Positions 16,533-25,211 of a stretch of DNA of 39,872 nucleotides are shown here, piece by piece (position 1 is the stretch's first letter; each line of letters opens with the position of its first letter). The notes under the pieces are model-generated. The model was not told the origin of the DNA, searched no databases, and was given only the letters and a program-made list of their open reading frames with translations. The position numbers were made by a program, and so were the translations under genes. Origin of the DNA: Thermodesulfovibrionales bacterium (GTDB lineage: Bacteria; Nitrospirota; Thermodesulfovibrionia; Thermodesulfovibrionales; SM23-35); the NCBI GenBank assembly GCA_031082155.1, contig JAVHLL010000026.1:1-39872 (forward strand), in the 5' to 3' direction.

Positions 16533-18440
16533 ATGGGAAGGTATCAAGATTTATATCAGAGGAGTATTGAAGACCCGGAGGGATTTTGGGGCGATGCCGC
16601 TGCTGATATCACCTGGTACAAGAAATGGGACAAGGTGCTCGATGCATCAAACCCTCCCTTCTACCGCTGGTTTGTCGGCGGTGAACTGAATACCTGTTAT
16701 AATGCCCTCGACAGGCATGTGGAGAACGGCCGTGCCGACCAGACAGCCCTCATCTATGACAGTCCGGTAAGAAACAAGATTCAAAAATTTACTTATCGTG
16801 AACTGCTCGACCAGGTATCGCGGTTTGCAGGCGTGTTGCAAAGCCTTGGCGTGAATAAAGGAGACACTGTAGTGCTCTATATGCCAATGGTGCCTCAGGC
16901 AGTAGTGGCGATGCTTGCCTGTGCACGGCTCGGTGCAATCCATTCAGTGGTCTTCGGTGGATTCGCTGCAAATGAACTCGCGCTGAGGATCGACGATGCA
17001 AAGCCCCGGGTAATCGTCTCCGCGTCAGGGGCCATTGAGGTAAAAAAACTTATCGAATACAAACCTATTCTCGATAAAGGGATTGACCTTGCCAGGCATA
17101 AGCCGGAAACATGCATCATCCTTCAGCGCCAGGTGGTGAAGGCCGAGATGACCCCGGGCCGTGACCTCGACTGGGATGCACTCATGGCAAAGGCAGAACC
17201 TGCCCCCTGTGTCCCTGTCAAAGCAACAGACCCTCTCTATATCCTTTACACCTCAGGAACTACAGGAAAGCCAAAAGGCATCGTGAGAGACAACGGCGGC
17301 CATGCGGTTGCCCTCAGATGGAGTCTCGAAAATATCTATGATACAAAACCCGGTGAAGTATACTGGGCTGCGTCCGACGTAGGCTGGGTGGTAGGACATT
17401 CATATATCGTGTACGCACCCCTTATAACCGGCTGTACGACAATCCTTTACGAAGGGAAGTCCGTCGGCACCCCTGACCCCGGCGCATTCTGGAGGGTTAT
17501 ATCACAGCACAGGGTAAAAACTCTTTTCACCGCTCCGACAGCGTTCCGTGCAATCAAGAAAGAAGATCCGAACGGTATCCATATAGGAAAATATGACCTT
17601 TCCGGCTTCCGCTATCTCTTCCTGGCCGGCGAAAGGACCGATCCGGACACGTATCACTGGGCGCATAATCTCTTAAAGAAACCGGTTATCGACCACTGGT
17701 GGCAGACAGAAACCGGATGGCCGATCACCGCAAACAGTCTGGGCATCGAACCTTTCTCGGTCAAGCCCGGATCAAGCACAAAACCTGTGCCCGGATTTGA
17801 CGTCCAGATACTTACAAGCACAGGGGAAAAACTCGGCCCAAACAAGGAGGGACTCGTAGTAGTGAAACTCCCGCTCCCCCCCGGAACACTGCCGACGCTC
17901 TGGAATGCCGACCAGCGGTATATCGATTCGTATATGAAATTATTCCCCGGATATTATTTCACGAGTGACGGCGGACATATGGATGAAGAAGGCTATGTAT
18001 TTATAATGGGGAGGGTCGATGACGTTATCAACGTGGCGGGCCACAGGCTCTCGACCGGTTCGATGGAAGAGGTCGTGTCAAAACACCAGGATATTGCCGA
18101 GTGTGCTGTCATCGGCGCAAAAGATGCCCTGAAAGGCCAACTCCCCGTTGGGCTGGTAGTTCTGAAGTCCGGGGTGGCGAGGGAAGAAGTTGAAATCAAG
18201 CAGGAACTCATCCAGATGATCAGGAACGAAATCGGCCCGATCGCCTGCTTCAAAGAGGCAGTTGTTGTTCCGAGGCTTCCGAAAACCCGGTCCGGCAAGA
18301 TATTGAGGAGTACCATGCGGGATATTGCTGACGGGAAGACCTATGCCATACCATCGACAATCGATGACCCTTCGATCCTGGGAGAGGTCGAGGAAGCCCT
18401 GAAAAAAATAGGCTACAGCCAGAAGGACGAGAAAATCTGA
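16533..18440 (+). CDS. prpE: Propionyl-CoA synthetase-like acyl-CoA ligase
   Basis: An AMP-forming acyl-CoA synthetase of 635 residues that activates propionate or acetate (acid + ATP + CoA to acyl-CoA + AMP + PPi). The ATG at 16533 follows AGGAGG at 6 bases. The ATP-binding motif YTSGTTGKPKG is near residue 240, the DHWWQTETGWP motif (A5) near 390, and PKTRSGKILRS near 585, with the Lys that is essential for adenylation and is acetylated in this family. The N-terminal YQRSIEDPEGFWGDAAADI and the whole layout match PrpE more closely than Acs, but substrate choice is not settled by sequence alone. It is monocistronic. It would feed C2/C3 acids into central metabolism. Confidence 0.88.
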   Translation: MGRYQDLYQRSIEDPEGFWGDAAADITWYKKWDKVLDASNPPFYRWFVGGELNTCYNALDRHVENGRADQTALIYDSPVRNKIQKFTYRELLDQVSRFAGVLQSLGVNKGDTVVLYMPMVPQAVVAMLACARLGAIHSVVFGGFAANELALRIDDAKPRVIVSASGAIEVKKLIEYKPILDKGIDLARHKPETCIILQRQVVKAEMTPGRDLDWDALMAKAEPAPCVPVKATDPLYILYTSGTTGKPKGIVRDNGGHAVALRWSLENIYDTKPGEVYWAASDVGWVVGHSYIVYAPLITGCTTILYEGKSVGTPDPGAFWRVISQHRVKTLFTAPTAFRAIKKEDPNGIHIGKYDLSGFRYLFLAGERTDPDTYHWAHNLLKKPVIDHWWQTETGWPITANSLGIEPFSVKPGSSTKPVPGFDVQILTSTGEKLGPNKEGLVVVKLPLPPGTLPTLWNADQRYIDSYMKLFPGYYFTSDGGHMDEEGYVFIMGRVDDVINVAGHRLSTGSMEEVVSKHQDIAECAVIGAKDALKGQLPVGLVVLKSGVAREEVEIKQELIQMIRNEIGPIACFKEAVVVPRLPKTRSGKILRSTMRDIADGKTYAIPSTIDDPSILGEVEEALKKIGYSQKDEKI

Positions 18441-18501
18441 TCAATGCGGGGACTACAAAGCGGATCAGGCTTGTCGGGGGAGAAGGGTATGAATAATAAG
18501 G

Positions 18502-18954
18502 CTAAGCCTTCAACAATTCAAAGGCCTTTTCTATAGCTACACCTGCGTTTTCTGCAGGTACAACTCCCTTTATGTCCCAGGTGCGAATGCCGATAACCGG
18601 TTTGCCCATCTGGAGCGCAAAGGCAATCTCCGAGAGGGTGCCATATTCTCCGCCGACCGCAATCAGCGCATCTGCCGTGCGGGCGATGACAACGTTCCTC
18701 CCTATGCCAAGACCTGTGACAATCGGGATATCGATATACTGATTTGCTCCTTTTGGGTCATTCTGCGGAAGAATGCCGACTGTGAGGCCCCCTTCTGCCT
18801 TAGCCCCACGGGATGCTGCCTCCATGACACCACCCAATCCGCCGCACACAAGCACGGCGCCATTCCCCGCTATCAGACGTCCGACTTCCTCAGCTTCTTT
18901 CAGGAGCGCCTTTTCAGTCCTTCGTCCCCCTATGACAGCGATTATTCTTTTCAT
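18502..18954 (-). CDS. LOG-like Rossmann protein, TIGR00725 type
   Basis: A compact 150-residue member of the TIGR00725 branch of the LOG/DprA-like Rossmann superfamily. Visible motifs are IIAVIGGRRTEKALLKEAEEVG at the N-terminus, CGGLGGVMEAASRGAKAEGG (nucleotide-binding loop) and VGGEYGTLSEIAFALQMGKPVIG, where G-G-x-Y-G-T-L-S-E replaces the PGGxGTxxE of true LOG enzymes but keeps the Glu. The family is uncharacterised; nucleotide or ribose-phosphate binding is likely. Downstream gene of a minus-strand set lonB-like, yhcC, this gene, with 28 bases between yhcC and its start. Confidence 0.88.
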   Translation of the reverse strand: MKRIIAVIGGRRTEKALLKEAEEVGRLIAGNGAVLVCGGLGGVMEAASRGAKAEGGLTVGILPQNDPKGANQYIDIPIVTGLGIGRNVVIARTADALIAVGGEYGTLSEIAFALQMGKPVIGIRTWDIKGVVPAENAGVAIEKAFELLKA

Positions 18955-18982
18955 AGTTCAGTTCCCATAGGCTAACTTTTGC

Positions 18983-19909
18983 TCAGATTGCAGCATGCTC
19001 CTTCATCTTCATGCCTTGAAAAGTGTCCCTTACCTCCATCCTTTTTTCAATATCCCTGTAGATCTCCTGCCTGTTCCTGCCCCATACCGGCGCTATAAGG
19101 ATGTTGTCCGGTGCAGTGGCGAACAGCCTCTGGAGAACAATACGGGGAGAGAGACGCTCCATGAAGTCGCAGACAAATTCCAGATATTCTTCGTAGCTGA
19201 ATACGTGAAACGGTGTTTCTTTGTAGAGAACCTCGAGAGGGGTGTCTCTGATGACCTGGAGTTGATGAATCTTGAGAAATCCGGCAGGCAACTGCGAAAG
19301 TTCGTCCGCCATTCCAAGCATTTCTTCCCGTGTCTCTGTGGGGAATCCGACTATGATATGCGCTCCGATATGAATCCCCCTGTCTTTTGTCAAGGCAAGG
19401 GCCTGGAGAAACGCCTTGTAGGTATGGCCACGGTTTATGAACTCAAGTGTCTTGTCATAAATCGACTGCATTCCGTATTCGATGAGGATAAAGGCATTTT
19501 TTGCAAGGGATTCGAGAAGCTGGATCTTCTCCCTATCAACCGTATCGGGTCTCGTACCGATTGCCAGCCCGACCACTCCTGGTTCGGCCAGTGCCGCTTG
19601 GTAGAGGCTCTCCAGCACGTCAACCGGTGCATAGGTATTTGTATATGGCTGGAAGTAAACGAGATACTTTTTTGCTTTATACCGTTTCTTCACATAGGTA
19701 ACACCGTTTCTGATCTGTTCGACGACCGAGAGTGTCGGCTTGCAGGAGTTCGGTCTGAAGCTATCATTGTTGCAGTATATACAACCTGTGGTCCCAAGGG
19801 TCCCGTCCCTGTTTGGGCATGTGAACCCGGCGTCTACATTGACTTTATACACAGTTGTACCGAAACGTCCCCTGATATATGAGCCGAATAAGTTGTACCG
19901 TCTGGACAT
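18983..19909 (-). CDS. yhcC: Radical SAM protein, YhcC/TIGR01212 family
   Basis: A 308-residue radical SAM enzyme of the TIGR01212 family, related to Elp3 but without the acetyltransferase domain. The iron-sulfur cluster Cys residues are in FTCPNRDGTLGTTGCIYCN, the spaced C-x9-C-x2-C arrangement peculiar to this family (about residues 29-42). VGLAIGTRPDTVD and EYGMQSIYDKTLEFINRGH follow as in Elp3-type barrels, then GAHIIVGFPTETREEML. The substrate is not established; RNA modification has been suggested for the family. It lies between the lonB-like and LOG-like genes on one strand. The start at 19909 (MSRRYNLFGSYIRGRFG) matches family starts, although the ribosome site is weak. Confidence 0.92.
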   Translation of the reverse strand: MSRRYNLFGSYIRGRFGTTVYKVNVDAGFTCPNRDGTLGTTGCIYCNNDSFRPNSCKPTLSVVEQIRNGVTYVKKRYKAKKYLVYFQPYTNTYAPVDVLESLYQAALAEPGVVGLAIGTRPDTVDREKIQLLESLAKNAFILIEYGMQSIYDKTLEFINRGHTYKAFLQALALTKDRGIHIGAHIIVGFPTETREEMLGMADELSQLPAGFLKIHQLQVIRDTPLEVLYKETPFHVFSYEEYLEFVCDFMERLSPRIVLQRLFATAPDNILIAPVWGRNRQEIYRDIEKRMEVRDTFQGMKMKEHAAI

Positions 19910-19983
19910 ACTTAATTATTTCTTCTTGAGTACACTTCTGTCAACGAACCCTCCTATAGAAGACAATGCCGACATTCTTTGGG

Positions 19984-22422
19984 TTAAAAAGTTTCTGATG
20001 GTGAAGTCATATAACCCCTCATCCTCTCTGCATAATCCCTGAGGCGCTTGTCCATAAGCGCATTCACTGTTCCCTCAGGAAACGTTCCATCAGACTGCCT
20101 TTCCCCGGCAGGCACACCGGTAAGAATTTCGATACCCTGATCGACAGTTTTCACCTCATAAAGATGGAAGGTTCCCGCTTTGACAGCCTCGACCACATCT
20201 TCACGAAGCATCAGATGTCGCGCATTCAGAGAGGGAATCATGACCCCCTGTTTTCCTGTAAGTCCCTTCGCCGTGCATATATCGAAAAAACCCTCTATTT
20301 TCTGGTTCACCCCGCCTATCGGCTGCACCTCTCCTTTCTGATTTACAGAACCGGTGACGGCAATATCCTGGCGAATCGGCAACCCCGAGAGACTTGACAT
20401 AATCGCATAGAGTTCGGTCGAAGAGGCGCTGTCACCTTCAACGCCCGAGTACGACTGTTCAAAACAGATGCTCGCCGAGAGGGACAATGGCTTGTTCTGC
20501 GCATACTTCCACCCGAGGTATCCCGATAAAATAAGGACTCCTTTATCATGGATTCGTCCGCTCATCTGGGACTCCCTCTCAATATTAATAACACCCCGCC
20601 TTCCCAGAAACGTTTTCGCGGTAATGCGGTTGGGATGTCCGAAGCTGAATATGCCAAGGTCATATACTGACAGCCCGTTCACCTGTCCGGTAACCGCGCC
20701 CTTGACGTCAATCATGAGCGTGCCGTCGATAATCATTTGCCTCATCCGTTCAGCGACAAGATCAAGCCGGTGAACTTTTTCCCGTGCCGCTTTCTCAACA
20801 TCTTCACCGGATATCATCTCACGGTTTGCCTCGCGGGCCCAATAGTCTGCTTCGACGAGGAGGTCCTTGAGCGGACCAAACCGTGCAGAAAGCCTCTCCT
20901 GATCACCGGTCGACCTGACCGCATACTCTATCACTTTGGCAACCCCTGAACGGTCAAAGGGCTTGAGTTTTTCATCATCACAGCATGTCCGTATAAAGCA
21001 GGCAAAAGACCTCATATTTTCATCGGAACGCTCCATATGAGAATCGAAATCGGATTTTACCTTGAACATTTCCCAGAAATCTTCATCATAGAGAGTAAGC
21101 ATCTGATAGAGAGTATCATCACCCATAACTATGATCTTGAATTCAACAGGCATAGGCTGTGCCTTCATCCCCTGTGGCGCGAGAAATCCTAACTGCTCCC
21201 AGGGGTCCTCAACCCGGACCTCTTTTGCCCTGATTACCCTTTTCAACCCTTCCCATACGCCCTGATTGATCAATACGTCGCGGATATTGAGGATAAGGTA
21301 CCCGCCATTTGCCTTCTGGACAGCGCCTGATTTAATCATCGTATGGTCACTCACATATGTTCCCATAAATGCCTTCCGCTCGATCTTTCCGAAGATATTG
21401 AACCAGTTGGGATTCGGCTCTATGACGATGGGCGGACCGTTGAGGGAACTGTTGTCGATAAATATATTCACTTTGTACGCCATAATAGCGTCAGTCTGTA
21501 AGGCAGGCGGGATACTGGGCATCTGGGCTGTTGGTTGTGCCTGCAGGAACAGATCGAGCCTTGAAAGCGTATACTCCTTGAGCTGCGTCAGAAAGTCCAT
21601 GATATCGGGATGCTCACGGTACTGGTTGAATATTTCTTCAAATGGATTTGCTACCGCAAATTCTCCCGCCTTCTGTTCAATCTCCTTCATTTTTTCGCCG
21701 ACCTCTTTTTCAAGGTCGCGGAGGCGGGAATATGTCTCCTCAACCTTCCTCATAATTTCGAGGCGCTTGGCTTCGATCGGCTCTCTTTCTGATTCGGGCT
21801 TAGCCAGGAATTCCTCTCTCGGAAGCGGTTTGCCATCAGCGAGCGGCACAACAGCCGCACCCATGGGGGAGAGCTGGACCATAAGGCTATTCCTTGCTGC
21901 CTCCTGTTCAAGAACATCTATCGCTTCCTGGTATCGTTTCTGGTGGTCCTGCATGACATTTTGTTTTCTCTTGTTGTATTCTTCGCTGCCGAAGGTCTTT
22001 GGGATTTCCTCCCTGAGCTTTTTGAGAAGCGCGTCGAGATTACTGCTGAAGGTTCTTGCCATCCCTTGCGGCATTCTCAGAATACGCGGCTGATCAGGCT
22101 CTGAAAAGTTATATACGTAGCACCAGTCATGCAGTTCGTAGCGCATCCCTTTTCCCTGTTTTCCGGCAATGAACCGCTCAAGATGTGCCTTGATCGTTGC
22201 AGCCTTGCCCGTGCCTGTCAGCCCCGTCAGGAAGAGATTATACCCTGATCTCTCAACTGCCAGGCCAAACTTTATCGAGTCAATAGCCCTCGTCTGACCG
22301 ATGAATTCTTTTAACGGTTCGATATCGCTCGTACATTCGAAAGCAAAAATGTCCTGCGAACAGACCCAGCGGAGTTTTTCTATGGGAACAGCATATTTCT
22401 TCACTTTTACCGTTTTCCTCAT
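19984..22422 (-). CDS. LonB-like ATP-dependent protease (COG1067 type)
   Basis: An 812-residue cytosolic protease with a AAA+ ATPase and a Lon-type Ser-Lys protease domain on one chain. It lacks the Lon N-terminal substrate domain. The Walker A motif is GLTGTGKA (67-74). A long coiled-coil insertion, rich in Glu/Lys, spans about 160-260. The protease end has GVEGDSASSTELYAIMSSL, whose second Ser after Asp is the catalytic position, and TGSVNQKGEVQPIGGVNQKIEG, which supplies the catalytic Lys. AGGAGG precedes the ATG at 22422. Homologues are annotated as Lon family protease or PF13654 AAA_32 proteins; targets are unknown. It heads a minus-strand set with yhcC and the LOG-like gene. Confidence 0.93.
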   Translation of the reverse strand: MRKTVKVKKYAVPIEKLRWVCSQDIFAFECTSDIEPLKEFIGQTRAIDSIKFGLAVERSGYNLFLTGLTGTGKAATIKAHLERFIAGKQGKGMRYELHDWCYVYNFSEPDQPRILRMPQGMARTFSSNLDALLKKLREEIPKTFGSEEYNKRKQNVMQDHQKRYQEAIDVLEQEAARNSLMVQLSPMGAAVVPLADGKPLPREEFLAKPESEREPIEAKRLEIMRKVEETYSRLRDLEKEVGEKMKEIEQKAGEFAVANPFEEIFNQYREHPDIMDFLTQLKEYTLSRLDLFLQAQPTAQMPSIPPALQTDAIMAYKVNIFIDNSSLNGPPIVIEPNPNWFNIFGKIERKAFMGTYVSDHTMIKSGAVQKANGGYLILNIRDVLINQGVWEGLKRVIRAKEVRVEDPWEQLGFLAPQGMKAQPMPVEFKIIVMGDDTLYQMLTLYDEDFWEMFKVKSDFDSHMERSDENMRSFACFIRTCCDDEKLKPFDRSGVAKVIEYAVRSTGDQERLSARFGPLKDLLVEADYWAREANREMISGEDVEKAAREKVHRLDLVAERMRQMIIDGTLMIDVKGAVTGQVNGLSVYDLGIFSFGHPNRITAKTFLGRRGVINIERESQMSGRIHDKGVLILSGYLGWKYAQNKPLSLSASICFEQSYSGVEGDSASSTELYAIMSSLSGLPIRQDIAVTGSVNQKGEVQPIGGVNQKIEGFFDICTAKGLTGKQGVMIPSLNARHLMLREDVVEAVKAGTFHLYEVKTVDQGIEILTGVPAGERQSDGTFPEGTVNALMDKRLRDYAERMRGYMTSPSETF

Positions 22423-22758
22423 GATATCCTCCTGTTTTACCGGTAATTATATCATGGAACAGGTACGAGGAGACTCTGCCGATGGTCTGAAAATACCTCT
22501 GCTTCCTGTCGGCAAACAACGCAGCATGATCTCCCCCTGAACCAGGTTCACGAAAAAGCAAGTTACAGGCATTCTCGTTTTTAACAATGAGAACTGCAGA
22601 AATGAGAATTGAGCCTGGGTAAAAACACTTGCTTTAAAAGATGTATTGACTATGTATCTGCGGATAAACATTGAAGTTATGACTTCCCTGGGACAGGGAG
22701 CTTTCTATGGCATTAATTTTGCTTTTTATAAAACTACCAAAGGAGGATTGCAGAAAAC
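22423..22758. other. Gap between the lonB-like and IVS-protein genes
   Basis: This 336-base divergent intergenic region contains a 7-bp hairpin with a three-base loop (22684-22690 pairing with 22694-22700, CCCTG/CAGGG core) about 60 bases upstream of the IVS-protein start. No convincing promoter pair was found on either strand: TTGACT at 22646 has no -10 at the right distance. No ORF in it looks real. Confidence 0.4.
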
Positions 22759-23268
22759 ATGTCCGTTCTCAAAGAATCAAAGAACCTCTCCGCCATGCCC
22801 CGGAATTCGGACCGCAAACCCGAAACCTTCATGCAACACGGGACTGATATGGATAAAAGATCCGTCTCCGTTGATAAAAGGGGAAAAAAGACTATGTATG
22901 CGAAAAAAAGCATGAGAAATGGTAAGGACTTCGAAGTGTACCGGTTTGTCTTCGAGACCGCGATCGAGATATTCGAAGAGATATTCGAGACATCCAGAAG
23001 TTTTCCGAAAGAGAAGACATTCCTGACCGAACAGATCCGGAAACATGCACGGTTGGTCTGTACAAATCTCGCAGAAGCCTGGCACATGAAAAAACAGAAG
23101 GCTTGCTTTATCAACAAACTCTCTGACGCAGCACAGGCAGCATCGAAAACGCAACTCTTCCTCGAGTATTCGTCAAAATACAATTATATCGATCACGGGG
23201 TTTTCAGGAAATTAGATTCGAAATATGAAGATATATTCGATATTCTCTGCGATGTGACGAGGGATTGA
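22759..23268 (+). CDS. Four-helix-bundle protein, 23S rRNA IVS-protein family
   Basis: The C-terminal 118 residues form an intervening-sequence (IVS) type four-helix bundle: FEVYRFVFETAIEIFEEIFE, then FLTEQIRKHARLVCTNLAEAW, KACFINKLSDAAQAASKTQ and LEYSSKYNYID. These small helical proteins occur within rRNA insertions and also free-standing, as here; their function is unknown. AGGAGG at 22741-22746 supports the ATG at 22759, which gives 169 residues. However, the first 45 or so residues are charged, low in complexity and unlike the family. A start at 22894 or 22912 would give the usual length. The region near 22860-22890 resembles a degraded copy of the G/C repeat seen in the cobA-hemD gene. 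Confidence 0.75.
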   Translation: MSVLKESKNLSAMPRNSDRKPETFMQHGTDMDKRSVSVDKRGKKTMYAKKSMRNGKDFEVYRFVFETAIEIFEEIFETSRSFPKEKTFLTEQIRKHARLVCTNLAEAWHMKKQKACFINKLSDAAQAASKTQLFLEYSSKYNYIDHGVFRKLDSKYEDIFDILCDVTRD

Positions 23269-23423
23269 CCGCGCAAGGGAGATGCATCCTCTCTACGGAT
23301 AAAAACTCATTGTTTTCTGTATATTCTGACGTCGCACAAAAATAGCCTGTTTTTCCATCCCGCAGGAAGGCCTCTCTTTCTCGTTGGGAAAAGGTCTGGA
23401 GAGCAATGGTATTTTCATTTGTG

Positions 23424-23452
23424 TTTAAAAAAACCTGACTGTTTGCTATACT
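23424..23452 (+). promoter_or_regulatory. Candidate promoter for the kdsC operon
   Basis: TTTAAA (23424-23429) and TATACT (23447-23452) are 17 bases apart, with transcription expected near 23459 and a leader of roughly 95 bases before kdsC at 23553. The -35 matches the consensus at four of six positions. The gap 23269-23552 shows no other signal. Confidence 0.35.
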
Positions 23453-23552
23453 CTTTCTGTTACCGATTTCCATTGCAGAATATGCACAAAACCGATGGGA
23501 GACTCCTGCTTTACACATCAGTCCTGTGACTCTCGGGAGGATAAGAAACTCT

Positions 23553-24095
23553 ATGGGTACCTTGGCCGAAGATGAAATCCTGAAAACTGCACGGGAGATC
23601 AAGCTCCTGATACTCGATGTTGACGGCGTACTGACAGACGGAAGCATTATCTTTGACGAAAATGAGAACGAGTTCAAGATATTTCATGTGCGGGACGGCC
23701 ATGGAGTAAAAATGCTGATTCGTGCAGGAATTAAGGTTGCGTTAATCACCGGGAGACATTCCCGGGTCGTTGAAAGAAGAGCGCATGAACTCGGCATTAC
23801 CGATGTGATTCAGAAATGCTACGATAAACGTATCCCCTATCGCCAGCTTGCCGAGAAATATTCAGCGAGCGACAGAGAAATAGCATACATCGGTGATGAT
23901 ATCGTCGATATCCCTGTTTTGAAGAAATGCGGCCTTCCTATCGCGGTTGCCGATGCCGAAGAAGAGGTGAAGGCACAGGCAGCCATTATCACCAAAAGAA
24001 GAGGCGGCAGGGGGGCGGTAAGGGAAGTGTGCGACCTCCTTCTCAAGGCAAAAGGGGTATGGGGGAATATCATCGATGAATACTCTCAAACTTAA
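23553..24095 (+). CDS. kdsC: 3-deoxy-D-manno-octulosonate 8-phosphate phosphatase
   Basis: A HAD-superfamily phosphatase of 180 residues that converts Kdo-8-phosphate to Kdo for lipopolysaccharide core synthesis. The start at 23553 is preferred over a GTG at 23526 because it gives a normal N-terminus behind GGGAGG. HAD motif I is ILDVDGVLTDG with the nucleophile and acid Asp pair, motif II is ALITGRHS, motif III the Lys in KCYDKR, and motif IV YIGDDIVDIPVL. The family's conserved GRGAVREVCDLLLKAKG is at the C-terminus. It overlaps pgsA by 20 bases and starts an eight-gene plus-strand run. The rest of the Kdo pathway (kdsA, kdsB) is not in the window. Confidence 0.95.
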   Translation: MGTLAEDEILKTAREIKLLILDVDGVLTDGSIIFDENENEFKIFHVRDGHGVKMLIRAGIKVALITGRHSRVVERRAHELGITDVIQKCYDKRIPYRQLAEKYSASDREIAYIGDDIVDIPVLKKCGLPIAVADAEEEVKAQAAIITKRRGGRGAVREVCDLLLKAKGVWGNIIDEYSQT

Positions 24096-24615
24096 CCTGC
24101 CGACGATCCTGACGCTCAGTAGAATTGTTCTGATTCCTGTATTTATATTCACCGTTTACCTGCATCCCCTCTTCGGCGCATTTGTCTTCGGCGTTGCCTC
24201 TCTTACAGATTTTCTTGACGGGTACCTTGCGCGGCGGTCGGGAGATATTACAAAATTCGGGATTATCCTTGATCCCATTGCCGACAAATTCCTTGTTATT
24301 TCCGCCCTTATTGTCCTCGTGGACATGGAGAGACTGCCCGCGTGGATAGCCATCATAATTATCGCCAGAGAATTCCTTATTACCGGTTTAAGGGCAGTTG
24401 CCCTTTCAAAGGACATAGTCATTCCTGCGGAGATGGGCGGCAAGATAAAGACGACTTTTCAGATAATAGCAATCCTCTGCCTGATCCTGAAACAGAGTCT
24501 TTTCGATATAGACCTGTATGATATCGGTATCGTCCTGATTTGGGGGGCGCTCGTGCTCTCTCTCGTCTCGGGCGTCCAGTATACTATTTCGTTCGGGAGA
24601 AAAATCTCGGAATGA
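24076..24615 (+). CDS. pgsA: CDP-diacylglycerol-glycerol-3-phosphate 3-phosphatidyltransferase
   Basis: A 179-residue inner-membrane enzyme that makes phosphatidylglycerol phosphate from CDP-diacylglycerol and glycerol-3-phosphate. The CDP-alcohol phosphatidyltransferase signature is complete: DFLDGYLARRSGDITKFGII followed by LDPIADKF, which gives D-G-x2-A-R-x8-G-x3-D-x3-D. Several hydrophobic segments follow (SALIVLVDM, WIAIIIIAREFLITGLRAV and the C-terminal helices). It is coupled to kdsC by a 20-base overlap and to plsY by a 4-base ATGA overlap, so translation is linked. The family length is typical. Confidence 0.95.
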   Translation: MNTLKLNLPTILTLSRIVLIPVFIFTVYLHPLFGAFVFGVASLTDFLDGYLARRSGDITKFGIILDPIADKFLVISALIVLVDMERLPAWIAIIIIAREFLITGLRAVALSKDIVIPAEMGGKIKTTFQIIAILCLILKQSLFDIDLYDIGIVLIWGALVLSLVSGVQYTISFGRKISE

Positions 24616-25211
24616 GTACCCTGATCTTCAGTGTGCTTTTTCTTGCTGCCTTTCTTCTTGGATCTATTCCATTTGGTATAATAATAGCAAAAATTAAGGG
24701 CGTCGACCTGAAAAAGGTCGGAAGTGGAAACATCGGAGCAACAAATGTACTGCGGTCGCTCGGGAAGTGGCCGGCAGCCATTACCCTTTGTGGAGATATT
24801 TTGAAAGGAACCCTCGCGGTAGCATTAGCACGATATTTTGAGGCCGGACCAGTCTGGGAAGGTTTTATCGGTATATCCGCTATCCTGGGACATAATTTCT
24901 CGGTCTTTCTCGGGTTCAGGGGGGGCAAGGGCGTAGCCACAAGTCTCGGAGTGCTGATGATCTATTCTCCGCTCGCAGCATTCCTGACCCTGATCATATG
25001 GCTTGCCGTCGTTGTTCTCACAAAATATTCGTCACTGGGCGCACTCATATCTTTTGCTCTCCTTCCATTAAATGTGTTCCTTTTTGATACAGGATACAAG
25101 GGAAAACTCTTGATTACCCTGCTTATCGCTGTTATTATTTTTCTTAGACACAGAGAGAATCTCAAGAGACTTTTACAAGGCACCGAAAGAAAGATAGGAC
25201 AGCGGATATGA
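24612..25211 (+). CDS. plsY: Acyl-phosphate glycerol-3-phosphate acyltransferase
   Basis: An inner-membrane acyltransferase of 199 residues that transfers an acyl chain from acyl-phosphate to glycerol-3-phosphate, the first step in phospholipid synthesis. The ATG at 24612 overlaps the pgsA stop as ATGA and gives the normal N-terminus; a longer frame from 24540 is only an extension. The PlsY motifs are all visible: GSIPFGIIIAK and DLKKVGSGNIGATNVLRSLGK (glycerophosphate binding), DILKGTLAVALA, then LGHNFSVFLGFRGGKGVATSLG. About five to seven hydrophobic segments are present. It overlaps the next gene by 4 bases. Confidence 0.95.
   Translation: MSTLIFSVLFLAAFLLGSIPFGIIIAKIKGVDLKKVGSGNIGATNVLRSLGKWPAAITLCGDILKGTLAVALARYFEAGPVWEGFIGISAILGHNFSVFLGFRGGKGVATSLGVLMIYSPLAAFLTLIIWLAVVVLTKYSSLGALISFALLPLNVFLFDTGYKGKLLITLLIAVIIFLRHRENLKRLLQGTERKIGQRI

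Noticed and set aside
21266-22093. 275-codon ORF antisense to the lonB-like gene
   Set aside because: Ser/Ile-rich composition from antisense codon bias and no ribosome site; the LonB-like motifs are on the other strand.
22646-22915. 89-codon ORF upstream of the IVS protein
   Set aside because: It overlaps the IVS reading frame and has no ribosome site; the Pro-Leu-Ile-Lys-Gly piece reflects repeat-like DNA, not a gene.
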